Origin: Magnolia sinica
Taxonomy: Eukaryota; Streptophyta; Magnoliopsida; Magnoliales; Magnoliaceae
DNA: 64,000 bases
Assembly (NCBI RefSeq): GCF_029962835.1
Contig: NC_080577.1
Span: 24,472,501 to 24,536,500, forward strand
Direction: 5' to 3'
In this document: piece after piece, positions 23,808 through 36,298 of the stretch
Layout of the letters: every line of letters starts with the position of its first letter
Numbering within the stretch: position 1 is the first letter of the stretch
The notes under the pieces: generated by a model
Seen by the model: the letters and a program-made list of their open reading frames with translations, nothing else
What the model was told of the DNA's origin: nothing
Database searches by the model: none
Made by a program: the position numbers and the translations under genes

Positions 23808-24999
23808 TGGCATCAGATGTCTTCGAAAGAATTTCTCTCTATCCATCCTGAGTCCTTTCAATATTAGGGTATTTTTCCACATCTACTTCTCTGCCAGCGA
23901 CTAGAGTTTATATTGCATCGACATCTACTTATAATAATCACTCATTTTGGATATTCGATCGTAATATATGGATTGATAACTTCCTTGCCGATTATCATGT
24001 CTTGTTAAGGTTTGACCTATTCACCCAAGTGGTAGTCGGAGCATATCAGTTTTGATCTACTACCAGATCCGAACTATTGTCATCTTGTTTGATTATTGAG
24101 ACATTTTTTAATTAATACATTGCGACTGCTGTCTCCACCTCGTTCGATAACTGTAATCTGTTTGAATTTTTTATTATATTTGAAAGCACGATGTGACGAA
24201 TTCTATAGATTATTGTCATACAGAAAAGGAAGAAGAAAAGAAGCATGTTGAATTGGGAGTATGCCAGGATGCTTGTTTAGATGTACATGTGATGAGTTAA
24301 CATGCAGTGGGAGCTCTCTTTCAGAATAAATCACCAATGAAGCTAATAAATGCTCGTGTTTATTCCCCTATCTTTTGAACTGGATATTGTTCTCATTTTC
24401 AATCGACCTTCTTTATAAAAAAATGGGTATATCGACGAGTCTCTAGATTCTTCTTCTAATTTTGCCAACTGATTCGGATCTGATTCTCACATGTTTCTTG
24501 CTGTAACTATTTGTGTCATTTGCACGTGTGACTCTGGTTCAACTAACTTCAACAATGTATTAATTTTTTCCATTCATCATGGCTTGGGATTACCACTAGA
24601 CTTCATAAACCTTTTTCTCAAAAGGTATTTTCTGGACTTATCTTGATTAAATGGATACTTCTGCTGCTTTGTTAGTCTTTAACGTCATTATTCTACTTTT
24701 GATTAAATTGGACCGCGATAATTACCTCCTATCAAATAGTTAATTTCTTCCAATACTTCGTAACCAGATGCTAAAGTACATTGATGGCTCTTTCATATGT
24801 CTTGCGGGATTTCTTCCAAACGATAATGGTGAACTGTCTTCTATTGAGAACCTTAAATTTGAAGAATGGTCGAAACACGGCTCTCTTGTGTTTGCTGTAG
24901 ATTTATGTAACTCTTACACTACCAGTTCTTCAATAGGCGATTGGCCTTCAAACTGCACATGAGGTGTGACTTCGGCTTAAGAAACTACATCTCATTCAA
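23808..24999 (+). mobile_element. Copia-A leader and start of gag (copy 1)
   Basis: Contains a gag N-terminal frame at 24768-24962 (MLKYIDGSFICLAGFLPNDN) preceded by LDRDNYLLSNS. The gag sequence is cut at 24999, in a Ser-Phe-Asn-Pro-Ser context, by Copia-B and resumes at 29892. Confidence 0.75.
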
Positions 25000-25427
25000 T
25001 GTTGTATTTGATGTCTTAAATCTAATTAGATTTTTTGCAGATTTTTTTACAAAATTGCGACAGTGCGGAATTTGTTTCTAATTTTGTTTAGGATTCTTTT
25101 CGATTTTGTTTAGGATTTTTTCTACAACTATATATATGGGTGTAAATGGGCTTGTGAGGTATTCTAAGGGATTCTAAGGCTTTCTAAAGGGTTCCAGGGT
25201 TTCTAAAAGGGTAGAGCAAGGGAGAGATTTGAGGATTGCTTAAGTTTGGTAAGTCATTCCTCTTCGTAATTTCTGCTTTCATAGTGAAGATCTATCGCTT
25301 TGTGTTGTAGTTTTTTCCTGAAAGAGTATTCCATGTTAAATCTTTGTGTTCTCTTGTATTTGCTTGGTGCTCTTTGATTCCTATCCTAGATCCATCTCTT
25401 TGTGATTTTGCAGCACAATCCCCAACA
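25000..25427 (+). mobile_element. Copia-B 5' LTR (428 bp)
   Basis: Begins TGTTGTATTTGATGTC and ends ATCCCCAACA. It is followed by AGTGGTACCAGAG, a slightly altered primer-binding site. Same length as the 3' LTR at 29464-29891. The flanking pentanucleotides are TTCAA (24995-24999) and TTTAA (29892-29896), a 5-bp target duplication with one change. Confidence 0.9.
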
Positions 25428-28400
25428 AGTGGTACCAGAGAAATTGTTGGGGCACAGATCTTGATCTGCAGGATTAACATCAATGGAAAACGCTAAGTTT
25501 GATATTAAGAAGTACTTAGGCAAAAATAATTTTGAGTTATGGAATATCAAGATGATTAGTCTATTAACCAAGCAAGGTGAAGTTAAGGCTCTTGAGGAGC
25601 GAAAATCGACTATGAATGATGAAGATTGGAATACTCTTGACGTGAATGCTTTAGCTTCCATCTGTTTATGTCTCATGAATGAGGTTCTTTATAATATTTT
25701 GAGGGAGAAAACTTTGGCTAGTTTATAGGTAAAGTTAGAGGATATCTATGTGAAAAAATCCTTTAAAAATTGCCTACACTTAAGCTACAGTGGTATACCT
25801 TCAAGATGATAGAGGGTAGAGATCTAGAGGGCCACATCAGCAACTTTAATAAACTGATTTGCAAACTGTTGGATATGGAGGAAGTGATCAAAGATGAGGA
25901 ACAAGCATGTATGTTGTTGAATTCTCTTTTGGCATCGTATAAGTCATTCAGGGACACAATGTGTATTGCAAATAAAACCTCGAGTATCGACACCGTTATC
26001 TCAGCCCTTTAAGGGAAGGTCATGAAAAAGCTAAACGACGGCATGAGGACATCTTCCGATGCATTGATTACAAGGAGCAGAAATACTGGTCAAGGTAAAA
26101 GATCCTCAAGACCTAGATCTAAAGCCAATGGTAAGGGCAAAGGAAAACTAAAGTGCTAGAACTGTGGGATGACTGGTTATATGAAAAAGGATTGTACCTA
26201 TCATAAAGTGAATAAAAAAAAACTTAGAGGCTTCTTCCAAGGAGGCCAATGTTGTCACATATGATGAAGAGACAAGTGGTAGTGTTGTTCTGTCTGTGTT
26301 CATGATTGGTCACTTGCACGATAATCATAAAGATGAATGGATCCTTGACACATGAGCATCATATCACATGACTCCTCATCGAAGTTGGTTTGCTAGTTAC
26401 AATGAATGCAATAGGGAACATGTCTTTATGGCCAGTGACAATGCTTGTAATGTTGTGGTTATTGGTACGGTGAACATCAAGATGTTTGATGGGATGGAGC
26501 ATACCTTGACTGATGTCAGACACGTTCCTGATATGAAAAAAAGTCTGATTTCTCTTGGTGCACTCGAGGCTATAAGGTTTAAGTTTACTGGTATTGATGG
26601 TGTCCTTAAAGTTTCAAAAGTAGCAATCATGGTTATGAGAGTGCAAAGGCACAGAAACCTTTACAGGTTGATCAGAAGCACTTCAATAGGTGGAGAGACA
26701 GCGACTGGTGCAGATTCCAAGTCTGCATATATGTGGCATGCTCGTCTGGGCCACATGAACAAGCGAGGTGTGAAGGTACTTTTTGATCGTTGTTTGATTT
26801 TATCTTTTAAGAATTCTAATTTAGATATATACGAGCATTGTATGTATGGTAAATAATCTAGATTATCTTTTAAATTTAAAAAAATATGTATGTAAGGGAG
26901 TGCTTAATTATGTGCACTCTGATGTATGGGGGCCATCACCAGAGGTTTCCATTCGGGGGTCATCATGGTTTGTTTCATTCATTGACGACCACTTTAGGAA
27001 AGTTTGAGTTTACTTCATGAAACGTAAATCTGAAGTTTTCACCATATTTAAACAATGATGGAAAAACAATCAGGGCGAAAAATAAAGTTTTTGAAAAATA
27101 AAGGTTTTAAGGACTAACAATGGTGAAGAATTTACTTCCAATGATTTTAATAAATATTGCAAAGATAAAGGGATCATTAAACACAACATAGTGCGTCACA
27201 CACTTGAACAAAACGGTGTGGCTGAGCGGATGAATAGACTCTCTTGGAGAGGGCCAGATGCATGTTAAGTAATACTGCGTTGGGCAAGGACTTATGGATT
27301 AAAGCCTTTAACACGGCTTGCTACTTAGTGAATCAATATCCATCTATGGTAATTGAATATAAAATCTCAAAGGAAGTATAGAGTGGTCATACGATGGACT
27401 ACTTAGATTTATGCATATTTAGTTATAAGGTTTACTTTATGTCCTATCAGTTGAGAGAGATAAGCTAGACCTTAGAACCAAAAAGTACATCTTTATTGGC
27501 TATGGTATTGGTGTGAAAGGTTACAGGTTATTCGACAAGGTCACATGCAAGGTCATCACTAGCCGTGATATTGGGTTGGAAGAAAGCTTTCTATTCCACA
27601 AGAATGATCAGGAGAAGCAAGTGGAACTAGAAAAGTTGATCATAGATGTCCAGATTGACACAGACGATACTCGGGCAAAGATAGATGTGCAGACAGAGGT
27701 ATATGACCAGGTGGACCAGCCACCTGTGAGAAAGAACCCATCGTGTAATCGTAGGTTACCGGCAAGATAAAGGGACGACTCTAATATTGCATATGTCCTC
27801 ATTACAAACGAGGGGGACTCATTAACTATTCAGGAGGCTCTTGATGAGCTTGATGAAGAAAAGTGGAAGGCGGCTATGGATGATGAGGTGGACTCGTTGC
27901 ACAAAAATCGCACACGAGAGCTGGTAAAGCTTCCAGTAGGCCGAAAAGTAATCGGATGCAAGTGGTTATTAAAAAGAAAATATGATAGATATAAAACAAG
28001 GTTAGTAGTGAAGGGGTATGTTTAGAGAGAAGTAATCAACTTCACAGAAATATTCGCGATAGTGGTTAAGTAAGTATCTATTATATTCGTGTTGACGCTA
28101 GTTGCCTAATACAATCTCGAGCTGGAACAGATGGATGTTAAGACTGCTTTCTTACATGGAGAGTTGAAAAAGCATATTTACATGAAACAACTAAATGGAT
28201 ACGAAGTTAAAGGAGCAGAGAAAAATATTTGCAGGTTAATAAGGTCATTATACGATCTGAAACAGTCGCCTAGGCAGTGGTATAAAAAATTCGATTCTTT
28301 CATGTTGAATCAAAAATTTACTCGAAGTGAATACAATCAATGTGTTTATTACAAGACACTGAGTAATGACAAATTCATCATCCTAGTATTGTGTGTTGAT

Positions 28401-29463
28401 GATATGTTGATCGCCTGTCATGATATATCTGAAATTAATGGACTAAAGACTCAATTATCAGGGACATTTGAGATGAAAGATCTGGGGGCTGCAAAGAAGG
28501 TTCTCGACATAGATATTCATAGAGACAGGATGAGGAGCATACTTTGGTTATTATAAGCAGAATAATTTGAAAAGGTGTTGATCAAGTATGGGATGGACTA
28601 GATAAAACCAGTGAGCATTCCCCACGTGGCTCATTTCAAGCTTTCTTCAGAACAATGTCTTAAATCAAATGAGGAAAAACAGGTTATGTCTCATGTGGCT
28701 TTTTCGAATGCAGTTGATAGTTTAATGTATGACATGGTTTGTACGAGACCAGATATTTCATAGGCAGTCGATGTTGTGAGCAGATACATGTGAAACTCTG
28801 GTAAGCAATATTGGGCAGTGGTGAAATGGCAACTTCGATACATTCTAGGTACAAAAGACTACATCTTAACTTTTGAGAAGACATGGGTAAAGTTGGTAGG
28901 ATATATAGATTCATACTACACAGACAGTGTGGATTCCAGAAAGCCAACTTCAAAATACTCGTTTGTACTAGCGGGTGGAGCAATTATTTGGATATCAAAG
29001 CTTTAGTCTGTGATGACACTTTCCACGATCGAAGCAAAATGCATGGCAGTGACGGAAGCGTTTAAGGAAGGTGTTTGGTTAAGAGGCATGATAAATTAGT
29101 TGAGACATCAGCAGGAGACTGTGCTGGTTAATTGTGATAGCTAGAGCGCTATCAATTTGGATAAAAATTCTGTTTATCACTTTCATACTAAACACATTAA
29201 TGTTCGTCACCATTTTATCCGACAGGTGCTTGAGGAAGGAGGCGTAACTCTGGAGAAGATTCACACTAGTATGAATCCAAAAGACAGCTCACCAAGGTTG
29301 TTCCTTTAGAGAAGTTTTAAATTTTGTGCAACTTCTCTAGGCTTGGTGATGGCGTAATAAGAGGACGGAGTGTGCACGAAAAGCATTGATGAAGCTATAA
29401 TGAGAGACAAAGATAAGAGAAGAGGGAAAGAAGATATTTGAAGATTAAAGACATGGTGGAGAT
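25428..29463 (+). mobile_element. Copia-B internal region (copy 1), degenerate gag-pol
   Basis: Gag is at 25483-26200: MENAKFDIKKYLGKNNFELW, then CMLLNSLLASYKSFRD and the knuckle C*NCGMTGYMKKDC. Protease and pre-integrase are at 26330-26856 (LDT*ASYHMTPHRSW, MWHARLGHMNKRGVK), with TGA replacing the active-site Gly. Integrase is at about 26900-27570 (YVHSDVWGPSPE, SFIDDH). Reverse transcriptase is at 27830-28560 (CKWLLKRKYD, LEQMDVKTAFLHGEL, LCVDDMLIACHD). RNase H runs to about 29320. Numerous stops and frameshifts; not functional. Confidence 0.9.
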
Positions 29464-29891
29464 TGTTGTATTTGATATCTTAAATCAAATTAGATTTTGC
29501 ACAGATTTTTTCATAAAACTGCGAAAGTGAGCAATTTGTTTCGATCTCATTAAGGATTTTTTCTGATTTTATTTGGGATTCTTTCTACAACTATATATAT
29601 GAGTATAAACAGGATTGGGAGCTATTCTAAAGGATTTTAAGGCTTTCTAAAAGGGTTTTAGGGTTTCTAAAAGGGTAGAACAAGAGAGAGATTTGATGAT
29701 TGCTCAAGTCTAGTAAGTCCTTCCTCTTTGTAATTTCTGCTTTCATAGTGAAGATCTGTTGCTTTGTGCCGTGGTTTTTTTCCGAAAGGATTTTTCACAT
29801 TAAATCTTTGTGTTCTCTTGTGTTCGCTTGGTGCTCTTGGATTGCTATTCTAAATCCATCTCTGTGTGATTCCGCAACACATTCCCCAACA
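29464..29891 (+). mobile_element. Copia-B 3' LTR (428 bp)
   Basis: Begins TGTTGTATTTGATATC after the purine-rich GACATGGTGGAGAT and ends TTCCCCAACA. Visibly diverged from the 5' LTR by scattered substitutions, so the insertion is not recent. Confidence 0.9.
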
Positions 29892-32673
29892 TTTAATCCC
29901 TCTCATGGGTTCTACAATTAAAATACTGGTTTTATAACCTCAAAAAAGGCGAGTTGTCCATTACCTCTTATCTCGACTAGCTCAAGAATCTTCTTTATGC
30001 TCTTGAAGCCATTAGAAAACCAAATAGTGACTATGACCTTTGTAATCAGGCCTTAAATGGCTTAGGACATGAATATGATTCGATGCATACTTCTATCGGA
30101 AATCATGAAAATTCAATTGCCTTTGAAGAATTGTTCAGATAGCTTTTTACTCCTGAATATCGTCTCGAGTCGCATCATTCTGTTTCGTAGACCGACCAAC
30201 CATCCACTGCCTTTTACTCTTCTCTGGCTCCTTCCACTCATGATGCTCATCGAGACAAGGCTTCCTTTCATGGTCCTGGAAGGGAGCGAGAATCTAATAG
30301 TATGGACAATTCTTTCATACATTCTTCTTCTCAGAAGTCGATGTCTCATATTATTCCTACCTGTCGGACTTGTAATCATGTTGGACACTTGGCGCTCGAC
30401 TACATTTCATTGTCTGGATCTCTCATTTCAAGTATATCAGCCTCCTCAAAAAGCTTCAATCTATGGTTGCCATCAACCAAAGCAATGCTACATGGTTTCC
30501 GGATTCGAGGGCAATTAATCATGTAACCTTTGGCTTAGGGAATCTCTCTCATTCATCTGAATACTTAGACAATGACTATATTGCAGTGGGCAATGGTAAT
30601 AGGTTACCCGTTTCTCACATTGGCTCTTTGTCATATTCTTCTCATCATTCTTATTTTCCTTCACACAGTATACTTCATGTTCCTAGCATTACACACAATC
30701 TTCTATCTGTTTCTCAATTCATAAGGGATAATGACCGTTCTTTTGTATTCATCTCTTCTGGTGTTTGTCTTCAGGACAACAAGTCAGGGAGGATCCTCTT
30801 CCACAAATGGATGGATAAGGGCCTTTATCCACTCTTGTTGTCTCTCATGTCTCCCCAGTGGCTCTTTCTGCTACTTATGACTCCAACATTTTCTAGCATC
30901 ATCAACTACGACATCCTTCCCCTTAGACATTCAAGAAAATTGTGTCCTTTCTTCTTCTATGTGGTTTATCTCAGCTATTAGTGCACTGCCTTCTTGTTAG
31001 TTGGGAAAACGCTCTTGGTTACCCTTTCAATTATCACAATATGCCTCTTCTTTTCCTTTGGACCTAATTCACTCCAATGTTTGGGGTCTTACCTTGTCTT
31101 TTACATTGAATGATGCTAAATTTTGCATCTCCTTTATTGATGATTTTAGTCATTACACTTGGCTCTTTCTTATTCAGTATTAATTACAGGTCTTTAATAT
31201 CTTTGTTTCCTTTAAATCTCTCGGTGAAATGATATTTGAGAGAAAAATTAAAACCCTATGAACTGATGGTGGTGGTGAATACACAAGACATCATTTAAAA
31301 AAGAAAAAACTTGTTAATGACATTTCTCATTGCATTTCATGTCCACATACCAAAGTAAAATGGTATAGCATAATGGAAACATCGGCACATTGTTGACACG
31401 GGGTTGACTTTGCTAGCCCATTCTCACTTATCTCATTCCTTTTGGGATGCTACTTTTGCTACAACTGTTTTTCTCATCAATAGGATGCCCACTCGTACCT
31501 TTTAAGACATTTCTCCTTATGAAAAGTTATTTTATATTGTGTCAGATTACTTAAATTTTCTTGGCTTTGGTTATTTTTGTTATTATACATTCGTCCTTAT
31601 CAATGTCGAAAACTTGCTTTTCGTACTATTCCAACTACGGTAGGAAATACAAAGGTTATAAATGCTTTGATCCTTCAATTAAAAAAAAAAAGGTGTGTAT
31701 GTCTCGCCATGTCATTTTTTATGAATGCTCTTTTTAGTCTGTGGCAATGGATAGGACTTGTTGTGCGCCTTTTGGATAGGATCTACTCCTCTCCAACATT
31801 GATGGCTCTTCTAATCATGTCTATTTGAGTGACATTTGTACCTCTTCACCTAAACCTATTTCATTGGCTTTGCCAATTGTTACCTTTAATACACTCTCTC
31901 CGGACATATCTTTTTTTTCGGCTATTGCATTCTCAGCCCCCATACTACTCCATCTAACCCATTCCCTTTTTTGTTCAGAAATTTGTCTAATTTAAATCAT
32001 CTTCCTTATCATATGTGCACTCAATACATGGATGGTATCTTTAAGCCAAAAGTTTTTTTTTTTTTTTTTGTTAACAAGATATCCTTTACCTACTGATCTT
32101 CAGCTTACTAGTGCCCCGGCTGAACTTACGCGTTATTCTCAGGCTGTAAGGTCACTTGAATGGCGTGCTGTGATGGCTATTAAATTTGAAGCTTTGCAAT
32201 GACAAGGAACATGGTCCTTAATTGCTCTCATAGTTGGTCAAGACTTGGATAGTTGCAAGTGGGTCTATAAGGTGAAACTATGGTCTGATGGTTCTATTGA
32301 ATGCTATAAAACATGACTTATAGCCAAAGATTTTCATCAACAACCTGGACTTGATTATGGTAAGGATTTTAGTCTTGTCACCAAGCATACTACCATATGT
32401 GTGGTTCTTTCCATTATAGTTCATTATGGGTGGCCACTTCGCCAATTTGATGTTCAAAATGCATTCTTGCATGGGGTTCTAATAGAAGAGGTCTATATGA
32501 CTTGGTCCCAAGGGTTTGTGGATCTGTCATGCTCTACTCATGTCTGTTATCTTCATAAAGCTATATATGGACTTAAGCAGGCTTCGCGTGCATTGTGTAC
32601 TCGTCTAATAACTTACCTTCATAGCCTTGGGTTCCTAGCATCCAATGTCAATACGTCTCTTTGTGCATAATTG
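29892..32673 (+). mobile_element. Copia-A (copy 1) gag to reverse transcriptase
   Basis: Resumes the interrupted gag with FNPSHGF. The zinc knuckle at about 30360-30405 reads CRTCNHVGHLALDY, with the last Cys replaced. Protease and pre-integrase are at 30463-30800 (TWFPDSRAINHVTFG, where DSG has become DSR; then HVPSITHNLLSVSQF). Integrase is at 31060-31860 (HSNVWGLTLSF, SFIDDFSHYTW). Reverse transcriptase begins near 32220 (CKWVYKVKLWSDG, FDVQNAFLHGVLIEEVYM) and is broken by the foldback at 32674. Several frameshifts and stops. Confidence 0.85.
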
Positions 32674-33374
32674 CTATTAGCACATCACAGCTCAGCAACC
32701 AGAATTGTGATAAGGTTGAAGATTAGCACATCACATCTTAGCAACCAGAATTGTGATAAGGTTGGAGATTGTGATAAGGTTGGAAATACTCTCGCATCTT
32801 ACCTCAATCAGTGGGATACTCTCGGCGCCTCAATCAGTGGAGATACTCTCAATCAGTAGGATACTCTCGGCCTCAATCAGTGGAGAGACGTTGAGGGATA
32901 TCCGCAGCAGATTTTATGGGATTATGTATTCATGTTTAAATACTTGTCTCTATAACGCCTAATGTAAGTATATTCATGTTGCCATCAATTGAAATAAAAA
33001 ATGGTATTTTTTCTTTAAAAAAAATACTTTTTTTTATTTCAATTGATGGCAACGTGAACATAGTTACATTAGGCGTTACAAAGACAATTATTTAAACATG
33101 AATACATAATCCCATAAAATCTGCTGCTGATATCCCTTAACGTCTCTCCACCGATTGAGGCCGAGAGTATCCCACTGATTGAGAGTATCTCCACTGATTG
33201 AGGCACTGAGAGTATCCCACTGATTGAGAGTATCTCAACTAATTGAGGTAAGATGCGAGAGTATCTCCAACCTTATCACAATCTCCAACCTTATCACAAT
33301 TCTGGTTGCTGAGCTATGACGTGCTAATCTCCAACCTTATCTCAATTCTGGTTGCTAAGCTGTGATGTGCTAAT
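32674..33374. mobile_element. Long foldback element (about 0.7 kb) inside Copia-A reverse transcriptase
   Basis: Left arm 32674-33010 and right arm 33022-33374 are near-complete reverse complements over more than 300 bp each, separated by an A/T-rich loop. The outer ends are ATTAGCACATCACAGCTCAG and its inverse. The arms contain sub-repeats such as CTCAATCAGTGGGATACTCT. The flanks share ATAATT, a possible target duplication. No coding capacity. It interrupts the host frame just before YVDG. Confidence 0.9.
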
Positions 33375-33746
33375 AATTAGAACGTGGACTTGATTATTTT
33401 ACAGATTTATGTGGATGGCATAGTTATCACTGGATCTCGCCTTGAGGCTCTTTCCTCTTTATATTTTGACCTACAACGACTTTTTACCATAAAAGACTTG
33501 AGTCCTCTTCATTACTTTCTTGGAATTGAGGTGAACGGCTCCTTGACCAATCTATATTTCACTCTATCCAAGTATGTCTTATACCTTCTTCATTGTACAA
33601 ATATGGAAGGATCGAAACCTTTATGTTCTCCAGTCGTGGCCAGTTCCAATCATGACTTGATGGTGATCCCTTATTTGATCCACATCAATATCGTAGTGTT
33701 GTGGGTGCGCTACGATATGTTAATTTGACTCAGATATTGCCTTTAC
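33375..33746 (+). pseudogene. Copia-A (copy 1) reverse transcriptase, 3' part
   Basis: LIILQIYVDGIVITGS (the YVDD box changed to YVDG), then SPLHYFLGIEV and a degraded continuation. Cut at 33746 by the gypsy-type LTR piece, so RNase H and the 3' LTR are absent in this copy. Confidence 0.85.
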
Positions 33747-34104
33747 CGACCGTTGCGTGCAGGTGACGTGGGATCGCAGCAGCGCTGAGGCTTGGGCGCG
33801 TAGCAGATCTTTTTGGAGCTTTTGGTCTATCACCATTGTATTTCCTTTTATGCTTATTGTACTTGTAAAGTTTTTGATCATAGTGAAAATGTGATGGAGT
33901 TTTTGGTTATTGTTTGTGGGTTATGCCTTTGGTTATGCTGATTACGAATTAAACTGATGTTGAAAATCCTCCTTGTAGCATCCCAGGATCGGAACCTGGC
34001 GAATGGGCGCTGGGAGCCGAGAATGGGGTTCTACGGAGGCTGTCGGCTCCAGATTCGGCGATCGAAAATTTTGTGAGCCCGGTTTCCGAGTTTGGGGCGT
34101 GACA
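33747..34104 (-). mobile_element. Ty3/gypsy-type LTR fragment at duplication junction I
   Basis: Read on the minus strand it starts at the LTR terminus TGTCACGCCCCAAACTCGG and runs 358 bp before truncation. It matches 51525-51877. TGTCACGCCCC starts are typical of Del/Tekay-like LTRs. It sits exactly between the two copies of segmental duplication I, with the LTR terminus touching the start of copy 2. Confidence 0.8.
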
Positions 34105-34406
34105 ATATACATGGGTGTAAATGGGCTTGTGAGGTATTCTAAGGAATTCCAAGGCTTTCTAAAAGGGTTCCAGGGTTTTTAAAAGGGTGGAGCAAGGGAG
34201 AGATTTAAGGATTGCTTAAGTTTGGTAAGTCATTCCTCTTCGTAATTTCTGCTTTCATAGTGAAGATTTGTCTCTTTGTGTCATAGTTTTTTCCTGAAAG
34301 GGTATTCCATGTTAAATCTTTGTGTTCTCTTATGTTTGCTTGGTGCTTTTGGATTGCTATCCTAGATCCATCTCTTTGTGATTCTATAGCACAATCCCCA
34401 ACAAGT
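34105..34406 (+). mobile_element. Copia-B (copy 2) 5' LTR, truncated at its left end
   Basis: Corresponds to 25132-25427; the first 132 bp of the LTR are missing because the duplication starts inside it. Ends ATCCCCAACA, followed by AGTGGTACTAGAG. Confidence 0.85.
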
Positions 34407-36298
34407 GGTACTAGAGAAATTGTTGGGGAATAGATCTAGATCTGTAGGATTGGCATCAATGGAAAACGCTAAGTTTGATATTGAGAAGTACTCATGTAAA
34501 AATAGTTTTGAGTTATGGAAGATCAAGATGATTAGTCTATTAACCAGGCAAGGCGAAGTTAAGGCTCTTGAGGAGCGAAAATCAACTATGAATGACGAAA
34601 ATTGGAATACTCTTGACATAAATGCTTTAACTTCCAACCGTTTATGTTTTATGGATGAGGTTCTCTATAATGTTTTGAGGGAGAAAACTGTGGCTAGTTT
34701 ATGAGCGAAGTTAGAGGATATCTATGTGAAAAAATTCTCTAAAAATCGCCTACACTTAAAGCTACAGTGGTACATCTTTAAGATGGCAGAGGGTGGAGAT
34801 CTGGAGGCCTATACAGCAACTTTAATAAATTGGTTTGCAAACTGCTGGATATGGAGCAAGTGATCAAAGATGAGGAACAAGCATGTATGTTGTTGAATTC
34901 TCTTTTGGCATTGTATGAGTCATTCAGAGATACAATGTGTACTGCAAATAAAACCTCGAGTGTCGACATCATTATCTCAGCCCTTCAAGGGAAGGCCATG
35001 AGAAAGCTAAATGATGACATGAGGACATCTTCCGATGCACTAATTACGAGGAGTATGAATATTGGTCAAGGTACAGGATCCTCAAGACCTAGATCTAAAG
35101 CCAAGGGTAAGGGCAAAGGAAAACTAAAGTGCTGGAACTGTGGGATGACTGGTCACATGAAAACAGATTGTACCAATCTTAAAGTGAATAAAGAAAATTT
35201 AGAGGCTTCTTCCAATGAGGCCAATGTTGTCACATCTAATGAAGAGACAAGTGGTAGTGATGTTCTGTTTGTGTTCATGATTGGTCACTTGTATGATAAT
35301 CATAAAGATGAATGGATCCTTGACACATGAGTATCATATCACATGACTCCTCATCGGAGTTGGTTTGCTAGTTACAAGGAATGCAATGGTGGACATGTCT
35401 TTATGGGTAATGACAATGCTTGTAATGTTGTGGCTATTGGTACGGTGAGCATCAAGATGTTTGATGGGATGGAGCATACCTTTACTGATGTCAGACACGT
35501 TTTTGATATGAAGAAAAGTCTGATTTCTCTTGGTGCACTCAAGGTTATAAGGTATAATTTTACTGGTATTGATAGTGTCCTTAAAGTTTTAAAAGGGGCA
35601 ATCATGGTTATGGGAGCGCAAAGGCACAGAAACCTTTACAGGTTGATCGGAAGCACTTCAGTAGGTGAAGAGACAACAGCTGGTGCGGATTCCACGTCTG
35701 TATATATGTGGCATGCTCGTTTGGGCCACATGAACAAGCGAGGTGTGAAGGTAATTTTTGATTGTTGTTTGATTCTATCTTTTAAGAATTCTGATTTAGA
35801 TATATGCGAGCATTGTATGTATAGTAAATAATCTAGATTATCTTTTAAATTTAAAAAACATGTATGTAAGGGAGTGCTTGATTATGTGCACTCTGACGTA
35901 TGGGGGCCATCACTAGAGGTTTCCATTTGGGGGTCATCATGGTTTGTTTCATTCATTGACGACCACTCTAGGAAAGTTTGAGTTTACTTCATGAAATGTA
36001 AATTCGAAGTTTTCATCATATTTAAACAATGATGGAAAAACAGTCAGGGTGAAAAATAAAGGTTTTAAGGACTGACAATGGTAGAGAATTTACTTCCATT
36101 GATTTTAATAAATATCGCAAAGATGAAGAGACATTAAGCACAACATAGTGCGTCACACGCCCGAACAAAACGGTGTGGCTGAGCGGATGAATCAAACTCT
36201 CTTGGAGAGGGCCGGATGCATGTTAAGTAATGCTGCATTGGGTAAAGACTTATGGACTGAGGCCGTTAACACGGCTTGCTACTTAGTGAACCGATATC

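Larger units (their letters stand above)
25132..33746 (+). repeat. Segmental duplication I, copy 1 (about 8.6 kb)
   Basis: Matches 34105-45145 in the same orientation from inside the Copia-B 5' LTR (ATATATGGGTGTAAATGGG) to inside Copia-A reverse transcriptase (GACTCAGATATTGCCTTTAC). It includes the nested Copia-B end and the foldback. Neither boundary is a transposon terminus of the duplicated block itself. Confidence 0.9.

Noticed and set aside
30069-30518. Long plus-strand frames at 30069 and 41486 (Leu-rich)
   Set aside because: Out-of-frame shadows of Copia-A gag; the gag and zinc-knuckle residues lie in another frame.
33949-34152. Minus-strand frames at 33949-34152 and 51722-52012 as a conserved protein
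   Set aside because: They are translations of the same gypsy-type LTR end and stop at its terminus; LTR sequence, not a gene.
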